Source of the DNA: Pelodera strongyloides
Taxonomy: Eukaryota > Nematoda > Chromadorea > Rhabditida > Rhabditidae
NCBI GenBank assembly: GCA_036852015.1
Contig: JAANDG010000029.1
Coordinates: 248,001 to 312,000, forward strand
Direction of reading: 5' to 3'
DNA: 64,000 nt
Made by a program: the position numbers and the translations under genes. Positions 22,987 through 35,820 of this stretch are shown one piece after another; positions within the stretch are counted from its first letter, which is position 1, and each line of letters begins with the position of its first letter. Below the pieces are notes generated by a model that ran no database searches, was not told the DNA's origin, and was given only the letters and a program-made list of their open reading frames with translations.

Positions 22987-25900
22987 ATGTCCGAACGAAT
23001 TGATATATCAAAGCCTCGATGGGATCAGTCAACTTTCGAGGTAATCTTGAAAAGCAATAGGACTTTATACGGCTTTCAGAATAGTAGACAACTATGTGTC
23101 TACGATATGTGCATTTTTGAAGCCATGTGCTTTTTCCGAACAAGTCTGCATTATTTGAAGAGAAATTTTCTAAATTTCAACTTCAGGGACGATTGAAACA
23201 TTTTGCCTCAATCACGGATCCACTAGCAGTATTTTATCCTGCCAAAGAGCTTCTCGCCGCCAAGAAACTACTTTTTGACTACAAGTAAGGTAATTTTCTC
23301 TCCTTAGTAATGTCTTTCTGACCATCCCAGCGTTAACTAACGTTATTTTTTACCCTTATTGATTTAACGCGACGATTAGCACTACATTAATATATAAGGA
23401 GCGGTTGAATTACATATTGCAGGATTAAACGGGAACCACCAGGGACGACAAAGGATCAAATATACCGAGCTCAGAAACTATTTGGAGCAGCGTTTCATCC
23501 GGATACAGGGGAACTACAGGTGTGGTAATTTACTTGTTATGCATGCGTATTGGTCGTCACGTTCAGCGATTATTAGCAATGCATAATGTACACTGCTATT
23601 ATACAGTGCGTTCCGTAAGTAAAGGAACACCCAAAAAATTTCGTTTTCGGCTCAAAAATCTCAGAAATTCTTCAAATAATCTGCACCATTGGATTCAACG
23701 TGAAAAATGGACCTTGTTTTGTAAAATTTAGAAAAAAATATTCAGAATGTCGTCAGAAGCAATCGTCGACCGAAAAACGGGTTTTTGCAACTGTTACATA
23801 AGTAAAGGAACACCCTTGAAAATTAACATTTATTTAAGAATTAAAAGTGGTAAAGAGGTTTTTTGCATAAATTACTTAGCGATAGGTCCTCCTCCACCTG
23901 CATCGAGGTCAAATTCTCGGTGGCGCTTCGAAGACGCGCAATTCTGATGAATTCTGACGTCGCCTGTTCTTCAAGGCATGGAGCTTCTGGAAGACAGTCG
24001 GAAAAGTGCGATTTTGTGCGCAGATTTTCCACAAATGCCCCAGAATAGTTTTCGAATGGATTCGCATCTGAAAAACATGCCGAAACACCACACGCATGCT
24101 CCAGATGATTTATTCTGAGGATCTCTGACGTTCATTGACGCATTTAAATTCTGAATAAAACTTTCCGACAGCTGAAAATCCTTCATAAACGCTGGCGAGA
24201 ACCTTCTGAGTGTTGGCAGTGTTCATCCGCCTTCGTAGAAACTCCTGATGACCGTGACGTTAGCGTGGATCGGCTCCAAACTTCCAAACCATCAAGGATC
24301 CTTCTCCAGCACCTGCGTCTGTCGAAGGACTGCAGACACCTGTGATGACCGCATCAGAATGTTCCTTGGACACGTTAAATTCCATGCGGCACGTTCAATT
24401 CGAAGTTGTTTTCATCTGAGGACATGATTTGGAGCACCAAGATGAGAATTCTTGCATCACTGCAATGCTTGGGACGCTGGGAGAACGCTAACGTCACATT
24501 CATCAGAAGTTTCTGCGCACACGGACGAACACTGCCAACATTGACGTTTCTCGACAGCATTTACGAAGTGTTTTCAGCTGTCGGAAAGTGTTATTCAGAA
24601 TTTAAATGCGTCAATGAACGTCAGAGATCCTCAGAATAAATCATCTGGAGCATGCGTGGAGTGTTTCGGCATGTTTTTCAGATGCGAATCCATTCGAAAA
24701 CTATTCTGGGGCATTTGTGGAAAATCTGCGCACAAAATCGCACTTTTCCGACTGTCTTCCAGAAGCTCCATGCCTTGAAGAACAGGCGACGTCAGAATTC
24801 ATCAGAATTGCGCGTCTTCGAAGCGCCACTGAGAATTTGACCTCGATGCAGGTGGAGGAGGACCTATCGATAATTAATTTATGCAAAAAACCTCTTTACC
24901 ACTTTTAATTCTTAAATAAATGTTAATTTTCAAGGGTGTTCCTTTACTTATGTAACAGTTGCAAAAACCCGTTTTTCGGTTGACGATTGCTTCTGACGAC
25001 ATTCTGAATATTTTTTTCTAAATTTTACAAAACAAGGTCCATTTTTCACGTTGAATCCAATGGTGCAGATTATTTGAAGAATTTCTGAGATTTTTGAGCC
25101 GAAAACGAAATTTTTTGGGTGTTCCTTTACTTACGGAACGCACTGTATATGATGTTGCCCTAAAGGGGCCACGAGAAAAAAGTTTTATTCAATTTGTTTG
25201 ACCAGAATGTCAGGAATTTCAGAAATATTACTGTGACGACCGTATTTATTGGAACCTAAAACTCGCAGAGTTATTCCACGGCAAACAGTTCGGCCAGCCA
25301 TAGCCATAAAGGTTAAAGCACGCTTTTACGCTTTATATAAGTTCATTAGCATTCTTTCTCTACACAATAATTGTTAAAAAGCTGGAGAACATTTCTACTG
25401 TGATCACAAAGTATTTCCAATAACCTAGTACAATAAAAGAGCAACAGTAATATTTCTGCAATTCCGGACATTCTGTTCAAGTAAATTGAGGAAAACTTTT
25501 TACTTTTTTTCTCGTGGGCTTGTCCCTTTAAGGCATTGCGCCTCACAATAAAAAAGTGCTAAAAGAGAACGGTACTGAAGCAATCATGTTCGTATATCTG
25601 AAATACAATTGCTTGTTTTCACGGTCTTATTGGTTGGTGCACTTTTCAGAATGTGGCTGGTCGTATGTGTTTCAATGTCTATGGTGGAACTATGATGTGT
25701 GGCGCAATGATGATCTGGTAGGGATTCCAACAATTAGTAATATTATTGATTCACTTAATTATCCATTTAGTCATTCACTTAATTAGCAATTTAGTCAAAG
25801 TGTAAGGGTCAGGCCCATTTCAGGTAACCCTATTTTGTACCACCTGCTTAATCTCCGTGTCAAACATAACTGTCTCACGACCAGCGCAGGCACTGCGGCT

Positions 25901-27722
25901 CATCGGTTCGACTGCCTTCTCATTAGAGTACATTGGTAGCAATTTTGGTTACGGAGAAAAAAGGTGCTCAATCGCTATCAGTGGCCAGGGAATTCACTGA
26001 AACCAAAAACCGAGAGCAGGCCGGACCGTGTATTTCAGGCACGGGACCGGCGCGGAGTTCATATCTTGCGAAGACGGGTCTTTAACCTTTTTTAAAACTA
26101 CATTTGACACGGAGATTAAGATGAAGGGGTCAAAAATAGGGATATCTGAAATGGGCCTGTCCCTTTAATTAACAGTAGCTAATCACATTGCCTTCCATTT
26201 GTTTATAAATATTGCAGGTACAAATCGACCCCAGCTGTTCTCTTCTGGCAATGGGCAAATCAGTCATTCAATGCGCTAGTTAATTACACGAATCGTAATG
26301 CGAAGAGCTCATTGTCCACAACTGTAAGAACCTTTTTTCATTTATTGAAAGCGGTCCCATTAATGAATGAAGTTGTATGTCCTTCATTAATCTAATTTAT
26401 TTAAGGACATCGTCACGGCTTATGTATCTGCGGTCAGTGGAGCTCTCGTGATTGCCGTTGGTATGTGCATAAATAGTTTAAGTTAGATTTTCAAGTTCGC
26501 GGTTTATAACGTTACACATACTAAAAATAAAATTACAGAAAATAGAGTACTGTTAGTGAGGCGGTGAAGAACAGTTTCATGCTATTTATGTATTCCTTTT
26601 AGATAGTTGCGTTTAATTCCCGCAATTCCAATTTTAGGACTAAAACAGTATTTCGCCAAGAAACAAGTTTCCGGACTACTACAGAAGATGGTACCTCTAG
26701 GAGCCGTTGCCGTTGCTAACTCGATTAACATTCCAATGATGAGGCAAAAGTTGGTGATTTCGACAACTCGTCAATTCTGCGAATGATTGGAAATTGGCAC
26801 TAAAATCGAGAATTTTGCAAAATTCAGCATCCTCTTTGTCAGGCAATGATTTTCAGCTTAACGAAGTATTTTCTCTTTTTAGTGAACTCAAAAATGGTTT
26901 GCAATGCGAAGATGAGCATGGAAATGTTGTGGGAGATTCGAAGGTTGCCGCTTATAAAGCAATCTCACTCGTAACCCTGTCGAGGAACGTGCTAGTGGCA
27001 CCAACTATGAGTGAGTGGTTTTCAGGAGTATTTATGATGTAGATGACCTAGTCTGTCATAAACTTATAGTTGATTAGTTAACAAAATTGGTTCATAATTT
27101 ATAAAATCAAACAATATTTTTTCGATACTATTTGAAGCAGATTACAACCATTAAAGTTAAGCTGATCTGTCGGAATGATCGGTAACTACACTCTTTCATC
27201 GTTCGCTAGTTATCAAGCAATGAAATGAGCTATCAATCGATATTTCAGTACTAACTCCAGTCATCATGGAAGTGTTATCCAAGGTGAAGTCATTCAAGGC
27301 CAATATGCGATATTTGAACATTCCCACGCAAATCGCCCTCACATTTGTTATGTAAGTTCTTCTGTTTATATTGAAGACTGAATTTCGGTGGAACATGGTC
27401 AAAAGAAGAATCCTTACTGCAAACATCGTCACGGTATCATTTAGGTGTAATATTTCAATATTTTTAGGTACGGCGCAATGGTCCCGGTTGCTTGTGCACT
27501 CTTCCCACAGAAAAGGTAAATTCCACTAAAATAGTTTTTGACCCATATTTTATATATGATATGCAGTTGGAGTCTGCATAGAAATAAACGTAATTATTTT
27601 CATTCGTTTAATATATTTACAGTTCAATTTCCATGGAAACAATAAAGAAATGGGAGCCGGAAGCATACGAGAAAATGAAGGGTTCGGGCGTCAGTGTCGT
27701 CTACTTCAACAAAGGATTGTAG
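22987..27722 (+). CDS. sfxn: Sideroflexin, mitochondrial serine transporter family
   Basis: Eleven exons in phase: 22987-23040, 23187-23284, 23423-23519, 25650-25717, 26218-26323, 26406-26460, 26638-26749, 26883-27010, 27249-27351, 27468-27515, 27623-27722; 322 residues, the usual family length. Hallmarks appear in order: [77 protein letters not shown] and [11 protein letters not shown]. Sideroflexins are inner mitochondrial membrane proteins; animal SFXN1 imports serine for one-carbon metabolism. Intron 3 is 2.1 kb because it holds a foldback transposon and a MITE, and intron 4 holds another MITE. One donor is weak (GTTGGT after 26749) but required by phase and homology. Reading frame is intact throughout. 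Confidence 0.95.
23604..25145. mobile_element. Foldback Tc1/mariner-like element with IR/DR ends
   Basis: A 1,542-bp element flanked by TA on both sides. Its ends are CAGTGCGTTCCGTAAG and the exact reverse complement. The two halves are inverted copies of each other for about 670 bp each, leaving a small unpaired centre near 24270-24480. Within each arm the motif TAAGTAAAGGAACACCC occurs twice, 183 bp apart: at 23616 and 23799 on the left, and in inverted form at 24934 and 25117 on the right. This is the inverted-repeat/direct-repeat pattern of some Tc1-type elements, where the direct repeats bind transposase. No transposase ORF is recognised, so it is non-autonomous. It sits inside sideroflexin intron 3. 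Confidence 0.9.
25160..25531. mobile_element. MITE in sideroflexin intron 3
   Basis: Ends CTAAAGGGGCCACGAG and CTCGTGGGCTTGTCCCTTTA are inverted, and similarity continues inward for about 90 bp (for example GACCAGAATGTCAGGAATTTC against the complement of the right arm). It begins only 13 bp after the TA target of the foldback element, so two elements sit nearly end to end. Confidence 0.85.
25801..26168. mobile_element. MITE in sideroflexin intron 4
   Basis: The left arm GTAAGGGTCAGGCCCATTTC and right arm GAAATGGGCCTGTCCCTTTAA are inverted, and the arms also share ACCCTATTTTG and TTAATCTCCGTGTCAAA further in, giving about 70-80 bp of TIR. The inner motif TCTCCGTGTCAAA links it to the MITE at 8369-8713. 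Confidence 0.85.
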
Positions 27723-28096
27723 ATTTAGAAATCACAATTTAGGTTTATGAATTGTCACAGTTAATCACAACATGATCAAAATGAGTTTTATGTTTAGTCA
27801 CTAGTTATGATTATTCGAACTTCTACCCAATTCTTTCACATTGAACGACTTGATTTCTCACCATGTTAGTGAACAATTTTTCCTCCCACGATTTTGTCTG
27901 GTGCTGTGTATTTGTTACTCAATAATCGTGTTTTTGGCTAATAATATATGTTTTAAATTTTGTTGACCTTTTGTTCTACTTGTTAGGAGCTGTCTGACTG
28001 ACGTGTTTTTGTTACATTACTATGGGTTTAGATTAAATTTGGCATTATAGTAAAGAGATTATCAATTTTGTTTTGACTGTTTTCGTACGACGCCGG

Positions 28097-28363
28097 TTTA
28101 TGGGGTTTGCAAGTATGCCCGATTTTCCTTGCAAGTATCGAAAAATTTACCGTATCTTGGCACTACACGAGCATATCTACAGGCAGTTTTTACGACCGAT
28201 CGCCACGGGACCAATTGTTCAACAAAAAATGTCTTTGATGGCGGATTTTCTATAGTGCGGATGTGTCAAAGTTACGGTAAAGTTGTGTAAAAAGCACACG
28301 ATTTTGCGATTTGATACTTGCAAGGAAAAATCGCGGTTTTTGGCATACTTGCAAACCCCATAA
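28097..28363. mobile_element. MITE with GGGGTTTGCAAGTATG ends
   Basis: The left arm starts TTTATGGGGTTTGCAAGTAT and runs through TTTTCCTTGCAAGTATC; the right arm is its reverse complement ending GCAAACCCCATAAA. The middle has TTACCGTA/TACGGTAA inverted as well. No coding content. Confidence 0.85.
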
Positions 28364-28538
28364 ACAAATAAACAACAGGTTGTAGCATAGGCATCTAAAC
28401 ATGCACACTTTTCAACCGCTTAGTTAATGGCGAATCATGGGCATAAAAAACTGATAAACTGGAGTGTTTGCCCAAAAAATCATTTGATTTGATTGGACAA
28501 TTACTCACCTAAATGCTTATTAATATTCTATTGACGGC

Positions 28539-28900
28539 TTAAAGGGATCGGCTCACCTCAAATCGTGTCTGTTTTTTCTGTTTCTTTATTTTCTATAAGG
28601 GATAATAAAAATTTGGAATACAAAAAGTAGTGTTATATTTCAATACTCACGAAGATATTAGGTGATAAAGTGGTGGATCGATCGGCCCGAAATGAAAAAG
28701 TGTTAATTGTCCCATACAAACAAGGCAAGACAATTACACTTTTTCATTTCGGGCCGATCGATCCACCACTTTATCACCTAATATCTTCGTGAGTATTGAA
28801 ATAGAACACTACTTTTTGTATTCCAAATTTTTATTATCCCTTATAGAAAATAAAGAAACAAAAAAAACAGACACGATTTGAGGTGAGCCGATCCCTTTAA
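28539..28900. mobile_element. Near-perfect palindromic MITE, TTAA ends
   Basis: The element runs TTAAAGGGATCGGCTCACC ... GGTGAGCCGATCCCTTTAA and is an almost perfect inverted repeat: about 173 bp per arm around a spacer of some 17 bp (CCATACAAACAAGGCAA). The few arm differences suggest a recent insertion or strong arm correction. It lies between sideroflexin and the SID-1 family gene. Confidence 0.9.
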
Positions 28901-29495
28901 TTTCGTTGCAAAAGCTTCCTTTCTGTAAACTACTCATAGTCGATGTTAAAGATAAAACACGCCTTTTATGAGGGAGTCTATTACTTTTTTAGACTATGTT
29001 GGTTTTCTACTGTAAGTTGGAGTGCAAGATGGCTCCCACTTTGTCATATAAAACATGGGTATGTGCCACATTGTTGATTTCTGACCTCAATAGGTAGAAA
29101 CAGCCACCACACATGATAGACTCTGGCAACACAGGCGAGAGGTCATCTAGCGTACGTTCTTATCCAAATGACGATGCCCTCTAGATATTTGCAATCAACT
29201 ATTTATTCGTAGGAGATCGCAAATCAAAAAGTATCAAAAACATTAGTTTGTTATTTATTTGTTAATCTACATCATACATTTTCCTATAACCGTCGAATAT
29301 TCATCGGTAGAAGCCCTTCTATTTTTGAGATTAGCAATATTGCTTTGTCTTGTTTCATACATGTATGTTTTCTTTTGAAGCGTGATTCCGCTTTTGCCTT
29401 TTCGTCCGGATATGTTGTGATTATGAGTAACACTAATACGTCAATATTTATATTTCTATGTTTCGCTGTTATCATAAGATTGTCATTTTTCAGCA

Positions 29496-32400
29496 ATGTT
29501 AGGGACTGTGTTCCCGCTCAAACTACTTATATTCTGCACTTTATTTTTCCAAAAGGTTGCTCCATTTGAACGATTTGAGCTAATCGCACCGGTATGCAAT
29601 TTGTTTGTTCATAATTTACAACCGCCTCTTGCTTAAATTTTTTTCGAGCTCTACATCGATATTGGCTTTCTCATCGCACGCAAGATTTGTTTTTAGAATG
29701 AGGTGACTTGGGCAAAATGGGGCGAGCTTTACAAGGACCGAACTCCGGAAAACAGCAGCTTGGCGGTTTACAAATTCAGAGTGAAAGAGGTTAGTTTTAT
29801 TTTAACTCTAACCTTGATAACTAGTACATTAGTAGCCATTATGTATAACTAATTCAAATTATTCCTCAGTTCTGTTCACGTTACCCTCTACTTTTAGGGT
29901 GATGTCGTTAGGTTCTGGCTTACGAGTAATGCTAATCGAAGTGCGCCCCTTTTGGCCGTTTGCAGAGAAACCACAACGGTAGTCAGTGCACAGGTGCGCG
30001 TGTGTGCTTTATGTTTAACTAAATATCAAGATTCAAGACATGTCAACGACTTTCTAACATATGGTTTTTGTAATGTTTAAACGCGAATGTGGGTTGAATT
30101 ATGATTATATTTTCTAATTCATGAGATAACTTTCTTTTCAGCTTCCAATCATCGTAAAGAATCTTATGTACAATAGCACAGCAAGAACACTGTGCCCCTT
30201 TGTGCCGAATTGGGTGGGTCCTTTTGCGGTATTTCATATATATTTTTTGCCCACCGTGTACTATTTCATGCTTTCTTAACTCACAATCAGTGTTAACTGT
30301 GCCGTACTTTCAGCACCACCCCCGCGAAAACCTCACTTTGAGCGTCGAATTGAGCAGTTATCGATCCGTTGACTACCAATTTTCGGCTATCCTTCTCCAA
30401 AACTTTACACTTAAGTGAGTTTGAGATATAATATTGATTTCAGATACAACTTAGACTTGTGAGGACGAGCTTACCTACAAGCTAAAACTTTAAATTTAGG
30501 TTAAGCAGTCCGCAACACGTGACCGCAGCGGCATCTGAACCCGTCTACCTTCAGTTTAATATTCCAGATCATCTGGATTCGGTAGTTGTGCGAGTGAACT
30601 CGAACTCCTCCATTTGCATGACCATCTCCATTCAAGAAATAGGGGTTGGTTATTGCTTGCATAGTATGGTAACACAAGTACAGTCCGTGTCGTAACTGTA
30701 TTATTAACTTTCTCATACATATGCGTTTTCTGTTTAGTGCCCTGTGTTCGATATGGAAAGCAACGTCCTTTCGACTGGAATTCATCAGACAATATCGGGG
30801 TGAGCACTTTGAACATCTTACACGGCAGAGGTCTCATTGGAAGAGCTTTTTTTAGGTTTGTTTAATTTAGCTCCGGATCGATCACAGTCGAGCGTAAAGA
30901 AATGGAGCGATTTTATGTGGTTTTCGTAGTTCGACCAAATGATGACGATTGCTCAGGGGAGATACAAATGATTCCAGTTGGTATGGACACTTCCTTTACA
31001 GTCGCTGTTTGCTTTGTTCTTAGCGTAGTCGTGACTTCCAATTTTCACAGAATATCGTAATCACTTTCATTCATCTGAAAGATTACAAATACTTTCAGCT
31101 CCAAGAGAATCCAGCATTCGAATGAAGAACTTTACTGTAGTCGTTGAGGAAGCACCTACAGGTTTGTTATACGTTATACGATTTCATTCAAAGAAGTACT
31201 TGCGAAAAGGTTGTTCGCCCACCTATCAAAAATAGTATATGCTGTTAAATTGTTGCATAATCAAAACTTTTTCAGAAAATATGTACTTTCTCCCTGTACT
31301 GGCTACTTCTGCCTTCTTTTTATTGATCATGTTGATCACGTTGGGTATGTTTTTTCGTTGGGTGTGTTTTTTTCTGTGAATCTCATTTATTATTTGGAGT
31401 TTATGTCTCAGTGGTGATGATGAGATATTTCAGTGTTTGTCATATTAATGGACCGATACGAAAGACGTAAATTGGTCGTTGAAGTGAATCGATACAGGAG
31501 CTTGACAGCCGGCAAGTTTGCACAGTCCCGTTCGCGACTTTACCTAGGGCCGCCTTTGATGATTTGATCCTTCAGTTGCTCTTTTGATTGCTTGCTTACT
31601 ACTTCGAAGGGAAAGTGTTACCTGTACTGAGGCATGCATTATTGAACAATGATTGTTCAGAAGATCCCGATACTCCTGGTCCGTCCCGCCGTCGACATAG
31701 CGTGGAGCACGCTCCAGAAGCTACTGATTTGGCCGACGACTCGTCCTTGGAAGGTTACGATATACTTCCTGATTTGAAGAATAAGGAGGTCGTCAGGGCA
31801 AAGGTTTGCTTTCTTTGTCTTCGTATTATGAACAAGCGCTTCATTCAAAATGCTCCTTTTTTAAATAAAGTTCGTCATTATAGGTTCACCTAACTGTGGC
31901 TGATTTGTCCATGAAAACGCAGAAACAGCGAGACAGCAAATACAACATATATGCTATGTAAGGAATTCTCTTGGGTTAATTCTCAGCTTCTTGTTGTTAA
32001 GCCAATGAGGGATGCTGAGCTTTGCAGCTCTCTATCTTTTGTCTTGCTTTTTGTTATTTACTCTTCCTCGTCGAACTCTAACATTACAGTTCTTTGTTGA
32101 CTCTGTGCCTTTTCTACGGCCTACCTGTGGTTCAACTGGTTCTCAACTGGCAGGCTACGGTAAGTCTTTCTACTTTCAAATTGTTTGTACATAGGGTTAT
32201 ATTGTCGTTTAATGCGGAATTTGCGGAATTAATATTCTGTTCTTCAGGTGAGACTGTCTGGGGATCTTGACTTATGTTGGTATAATTTCGGTTGTTCTCG
32301 ACCTTTTCTTGGTTTCTTCAACTTTAATAACATATTCAGGTAAGCACATATTAACCCAATTTCTCAACGTTTAACACTGTTTCGACTTGTCCCCATTCAT

Positions 32401-34378
32401 TATCTCCAATTTAGCAATAGTGGATATATTGTGCTGGGAGTTTTATTCATGGCAATGGTGAAGATTCGACATATCAGATACAAACGCTTGGCTGCTCTCT
32501 TCCCCGCCGATTTAGTCAATGTGAGGGTTTTTTTTTTCTTTTAATGACTGTTCTATTGAGACATGGAACTGCTGTTCATCTCGAATTTGAAAACTGACTT
32601 TAGGATTACGGACTTCCACAACACAATGGTCTAATGTACGCTATTGGAATAGCAGTTGTTATGGAAGGAATTTTATCGGCCTCCTATCATATATGCCCAT
32701 CATCTGCCAACTATCAGTTTGGTGAGTGGGTGCTCCTAGTCTTGGAACTAGTTCGGGAACAAATTCTGAATCATCTGTATTCATCGTTGCGTCTCTTTAG
32801 ATACGTCTTTTATGTACATCATCGGAATGCTCGGCATGCTCAAGGTCTATCAGCTCAGGCACCCGGATATAAATGCAAATGCCCATGTTTCGTTTGCTGT
32901 AATGGCGTTCTTCATCTTAACGGCAATGATTGGTGTGGTAAGTATTATATTGTATTTGCTCTGCAATCTCGTATTCGAACTAACGATAATTTTATTTCTC
33001 TATTGAATAAAGGTGCACGCGCTTGAAGCGTAAAAGTATTTTTTTTTGAATTTTATCTAGCTACATGATGATTGTACTACAACTCGTAGGCTTTCTGACC
33101 AAAATCCAAAGTGAATGTGACTTTAACTGTGTCTACGCTTCAAGAGCAACTTTATTCAATTGTGGAAATACTTACTTTTTTCAGTACATAAACAACCTAT
33201 GGTTCTGGATTGTGTTCAGTGTCGGCTATATGATCACCATGTGGACAATTTCTATCGAATTTTATTTTAAAGGTTCGTTACCGTTTCTGGTTCTATCTTT
33301 TTGTTCAACATCTCGACATTCATAGTCTATTGTTAACGTTGTATACAAATTATTTTGTCTTCAGGTCAGTGGCGACTCAATATAATGGAATTGTGGCGAT
33401 CTCTGAAGTACGAGTTCATCTCCTCCCGGATGTGTTCTTGTTTCATACCGACTTACAAGGTCCGCGTTACTTCTCTGACATAATAACATATATGTGTTTC
33501 ACCCTATCAACAACATACTTCCGTACGCCGGTTACCCAGTGCTGTCACTTGATGTTTTATTTTAGGGACGGTTCCTCTTTTTGGTGACAGCTAACGCCGT
33601 GAATCTGGGCTAGTAAGTCTTGCGTTGGCTTAAGCGTTTCCTTTATTCATACATATACACCATTTTTACAAAATTCAAAACGCTTTGGAAAGAATTGTGC
33701 TTCGTGAATTAATTGAAATATTATTTCAATCGATTTCGCCAGTCGGTGAGTAAGACATTTTCATTTAGTGTTTGCTGGGGAGTCCTTCGTCATCCGCGTG
33801 ACTTCCAATCGTTCCTGTTGCTTCCATTTATAGCAAACTTGTTCCTCTACCTTCTATACTACATTTTCATGAAGGTATTAATTTTATATATGAATAGTCT
33901 TTCGCAACTGCATGAACAGTGCTTCCTCAATAGTAGTTAAGTGATTACACAAATACGGGAAAGAGGAACACTGTATGCTGCTAAATGCGTTTGTTTCAGT
34001 ATGTGCATCGTGAGTCGTTGAGTGCACGCGCCTTCGCATTTCTGGGTGTCTCCGCCCTGTGCTGGCTTCTGGCCGCCTGGTTCTTTCTGCATAATGTCTC
34101 CGATTGGAGTGTAGGTTTTGACTGTTCTTGATTCACTCCTGAACATGTGTCGTCGACGCTTCTTTTATGTGGTTGCATAAGTACATGTTACGTTTTTGCA
34201 GGTCACTCCGGCAGAGTCGCGCCAACTCAACCACCCGTGCATTCTACTTGATTTTTACGACAACCACGATGTATGGCATCTGCTCTCATCTCTGGGAATT
34301 TTCTCTGCCTTCTCTCTGATGATGTGCATCGACGACGATCTTATCTGGGTTAAAAGAGACAAGATTGCCGTCTTTTAA
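29496..34378 (+). CDS. SID-1/CHUP-1 (SIDT) family multipass membrane protein
   Basis: About 25 exons, start 29496 two bases after TTTTTCAG, stop 34376-34378; about 787 residues, the family length. Signal peptide MLGTVFPLKLLIFCTLFFQK, then a beta-rich glycosylated ectodomain to about residue 279. TM1 (MYFLPVLATSAFFLLIMLIT) leads to a long acidic and serine-rich cytoplasmic loop (exon 31661-31803), and TM2 lies in exon 32090-32159. Family signatures follow: LDLCWYNFGCSRPFLGF, GILSASYHICPS, LRHPDINANAH, NNLWFWIVFS, and near the C-terminus FYDNHDVWHLLSS. The S..H and H...H residues match the metal site proposed for SIDT/CREST-type hydrolases. Members take up dsRNA (SID-1) or cholesterol (CHUP-1). 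One intron is GC-AG (31512), and the short exon ending near 33024 is uncertain. SID-1 versus CHUP-1 cannot be decided here. Confidence 0.9.
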
Positions 34379-35535
34379 ATTTATTGCGCATTGTTCTACG
34401 CTCGGCGCCTTTTTGTTTATATATGTATAAGCCGTCCGCCCGCATGGGTGGTCCTAGCGCCGGAAAATGCCTAAATGCCTCGTGATGTGACAGTTGGCGT
34501 ATTCTTGCTCGAGCTTCTAGATGAGCACTCTCGCATGTATTATACACTTGCAAAAGCAAAGCAGAGATTCATGCGCTGGGAGCTACAGCTAAAACATACG
34601 AGGGGGGGGGGGCGCTCTGGGATTCCTACGTGTGTGCACTAGTATGGACACAACTGTAAATCTTTATGAATAATTATGAGTACTTGTGGGTGTGGCTGTG
34701 CCCGTACGAAAGATTCCTATCCGAACAATAAGCAGGTTTTTCTAAGCAAAAAAACATTGATCGTGATTTGCTGTATTGCAGGTATTTACTTAACTGTTTT
34801 ATCCTTTTAGCTATTTGTAGTACATGTCTGTAATTAGTTAGCACATACCTTTTGAATACTTGCCAACTTATTTTAATTCGTTCTTTTATTGCTGCGTCGT
34901 AATCTAGTTACTTAATTGTTATAATACCATACATCTCAGTCATAGAATACGTATTGCTTCGGGTAGCTTCCTTTACATCCATTTCTGTTTTGAATAGAAT
35001 TTACATGGAACAGATCATATAGCGGACTCTTCTTTCACGCAACTGGACTTTCATAAGTATCGATTCATTCTTGCTGTATTTGTACCGATCTCTCCCTAAT
35101 TTATGCTTGTATTTCGTATTGTACATAATAAACGTGTCTTATTGTCAATTGTTCATCACTCATTCTAGCGTCCTTTCTGAAGCTCATTACTTTGCGAACA
35201 TCAAGACAGTATGAAATATGAATATTTATTGAATAATGAATAATACAAATGTATTGAGCAACTTGAATATAAACGAAAGGCACTACTCCATCAGCCAGTT
35301 TGATAGCTATGTTTTGAAGCTACTGACGTTCGCGTTGAAGAGCTTGGAGGAGTGAAGAACACATACAGAAAGGTTAAGATGAAGTTGAATGCGCCCAAGA
35401 AAACATGGATTATTGAATGAAAGGCCGATGGGGATCCCTTTGATTCCTCCGAGCACACATACACTGAAAGAGAATAATTTACAAATATTTTGCTTAACTA
35501 TGCTTTTCTTAGGTACAGCACTTCCTGCAATGTTC
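34379..35535. other. 3' spacer between convergent genes
   Basis: The SID-1 family gene and the minus-strand membrane-protein gene converge here. No gene is supported. A run of G (34603-34612) precedes GCGCTC. The stretch 35290-35490 on the minus strand follows a TTTCAG-like acceptor and is open for about 50 codons, but has no clear partner. Confidence 0.4.
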
Positions 35536-35668
35536 AGCCTATGATGCGTATAAACCCACTCGAAATATTAGATGTTTGACTGGGAAGTTGGTCTTCTTCA
35601 AAACTGCTGGGTCTCTCCGGCTGGGTGGACGGACGGTCCTGCGGCGGGTCCTCCGGTCTTACCCTAAA
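35536..35668 (-). CDS. Possible 3' exon, proline-rich, of the neighbouring gene
   Basis: On the minus strand, after a TATTTAG acceptor, an exon-like stretch reads RPEDPPQDRPSTQPERPSSF and goes on to a TGA. Its Pro/Glu/Ser content resembles the tail of the membrane protein upstream, so it may be an alternative 3' end of that gene. No donor in the main last exon clearly joins it. Another frame of the same DNA is also open. Support is weak. Confidence 0.25.
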
Positions 35669-35820
35669 TACGGTACAGTTATTGAAACTCCACAGCTTAG
35701 TCGATTTTATTAATTTAATAGTTTGACGGTCGAACAAGCTCTAGATCATATTTTTTATTCTGAACATCTACATCTTTGCACTTGCGGATCTTCTGAAGGA
35801 CAACTACTGCGACAGGAAGC

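Noticed and set aside
23747..24908. Mirror-image ORFs of about 60-77 codons on both strands
   Set aside because: They arise because the foldback element is an inverted repeat; the peptides show no transposase DDE or helix-turn-helix motif.
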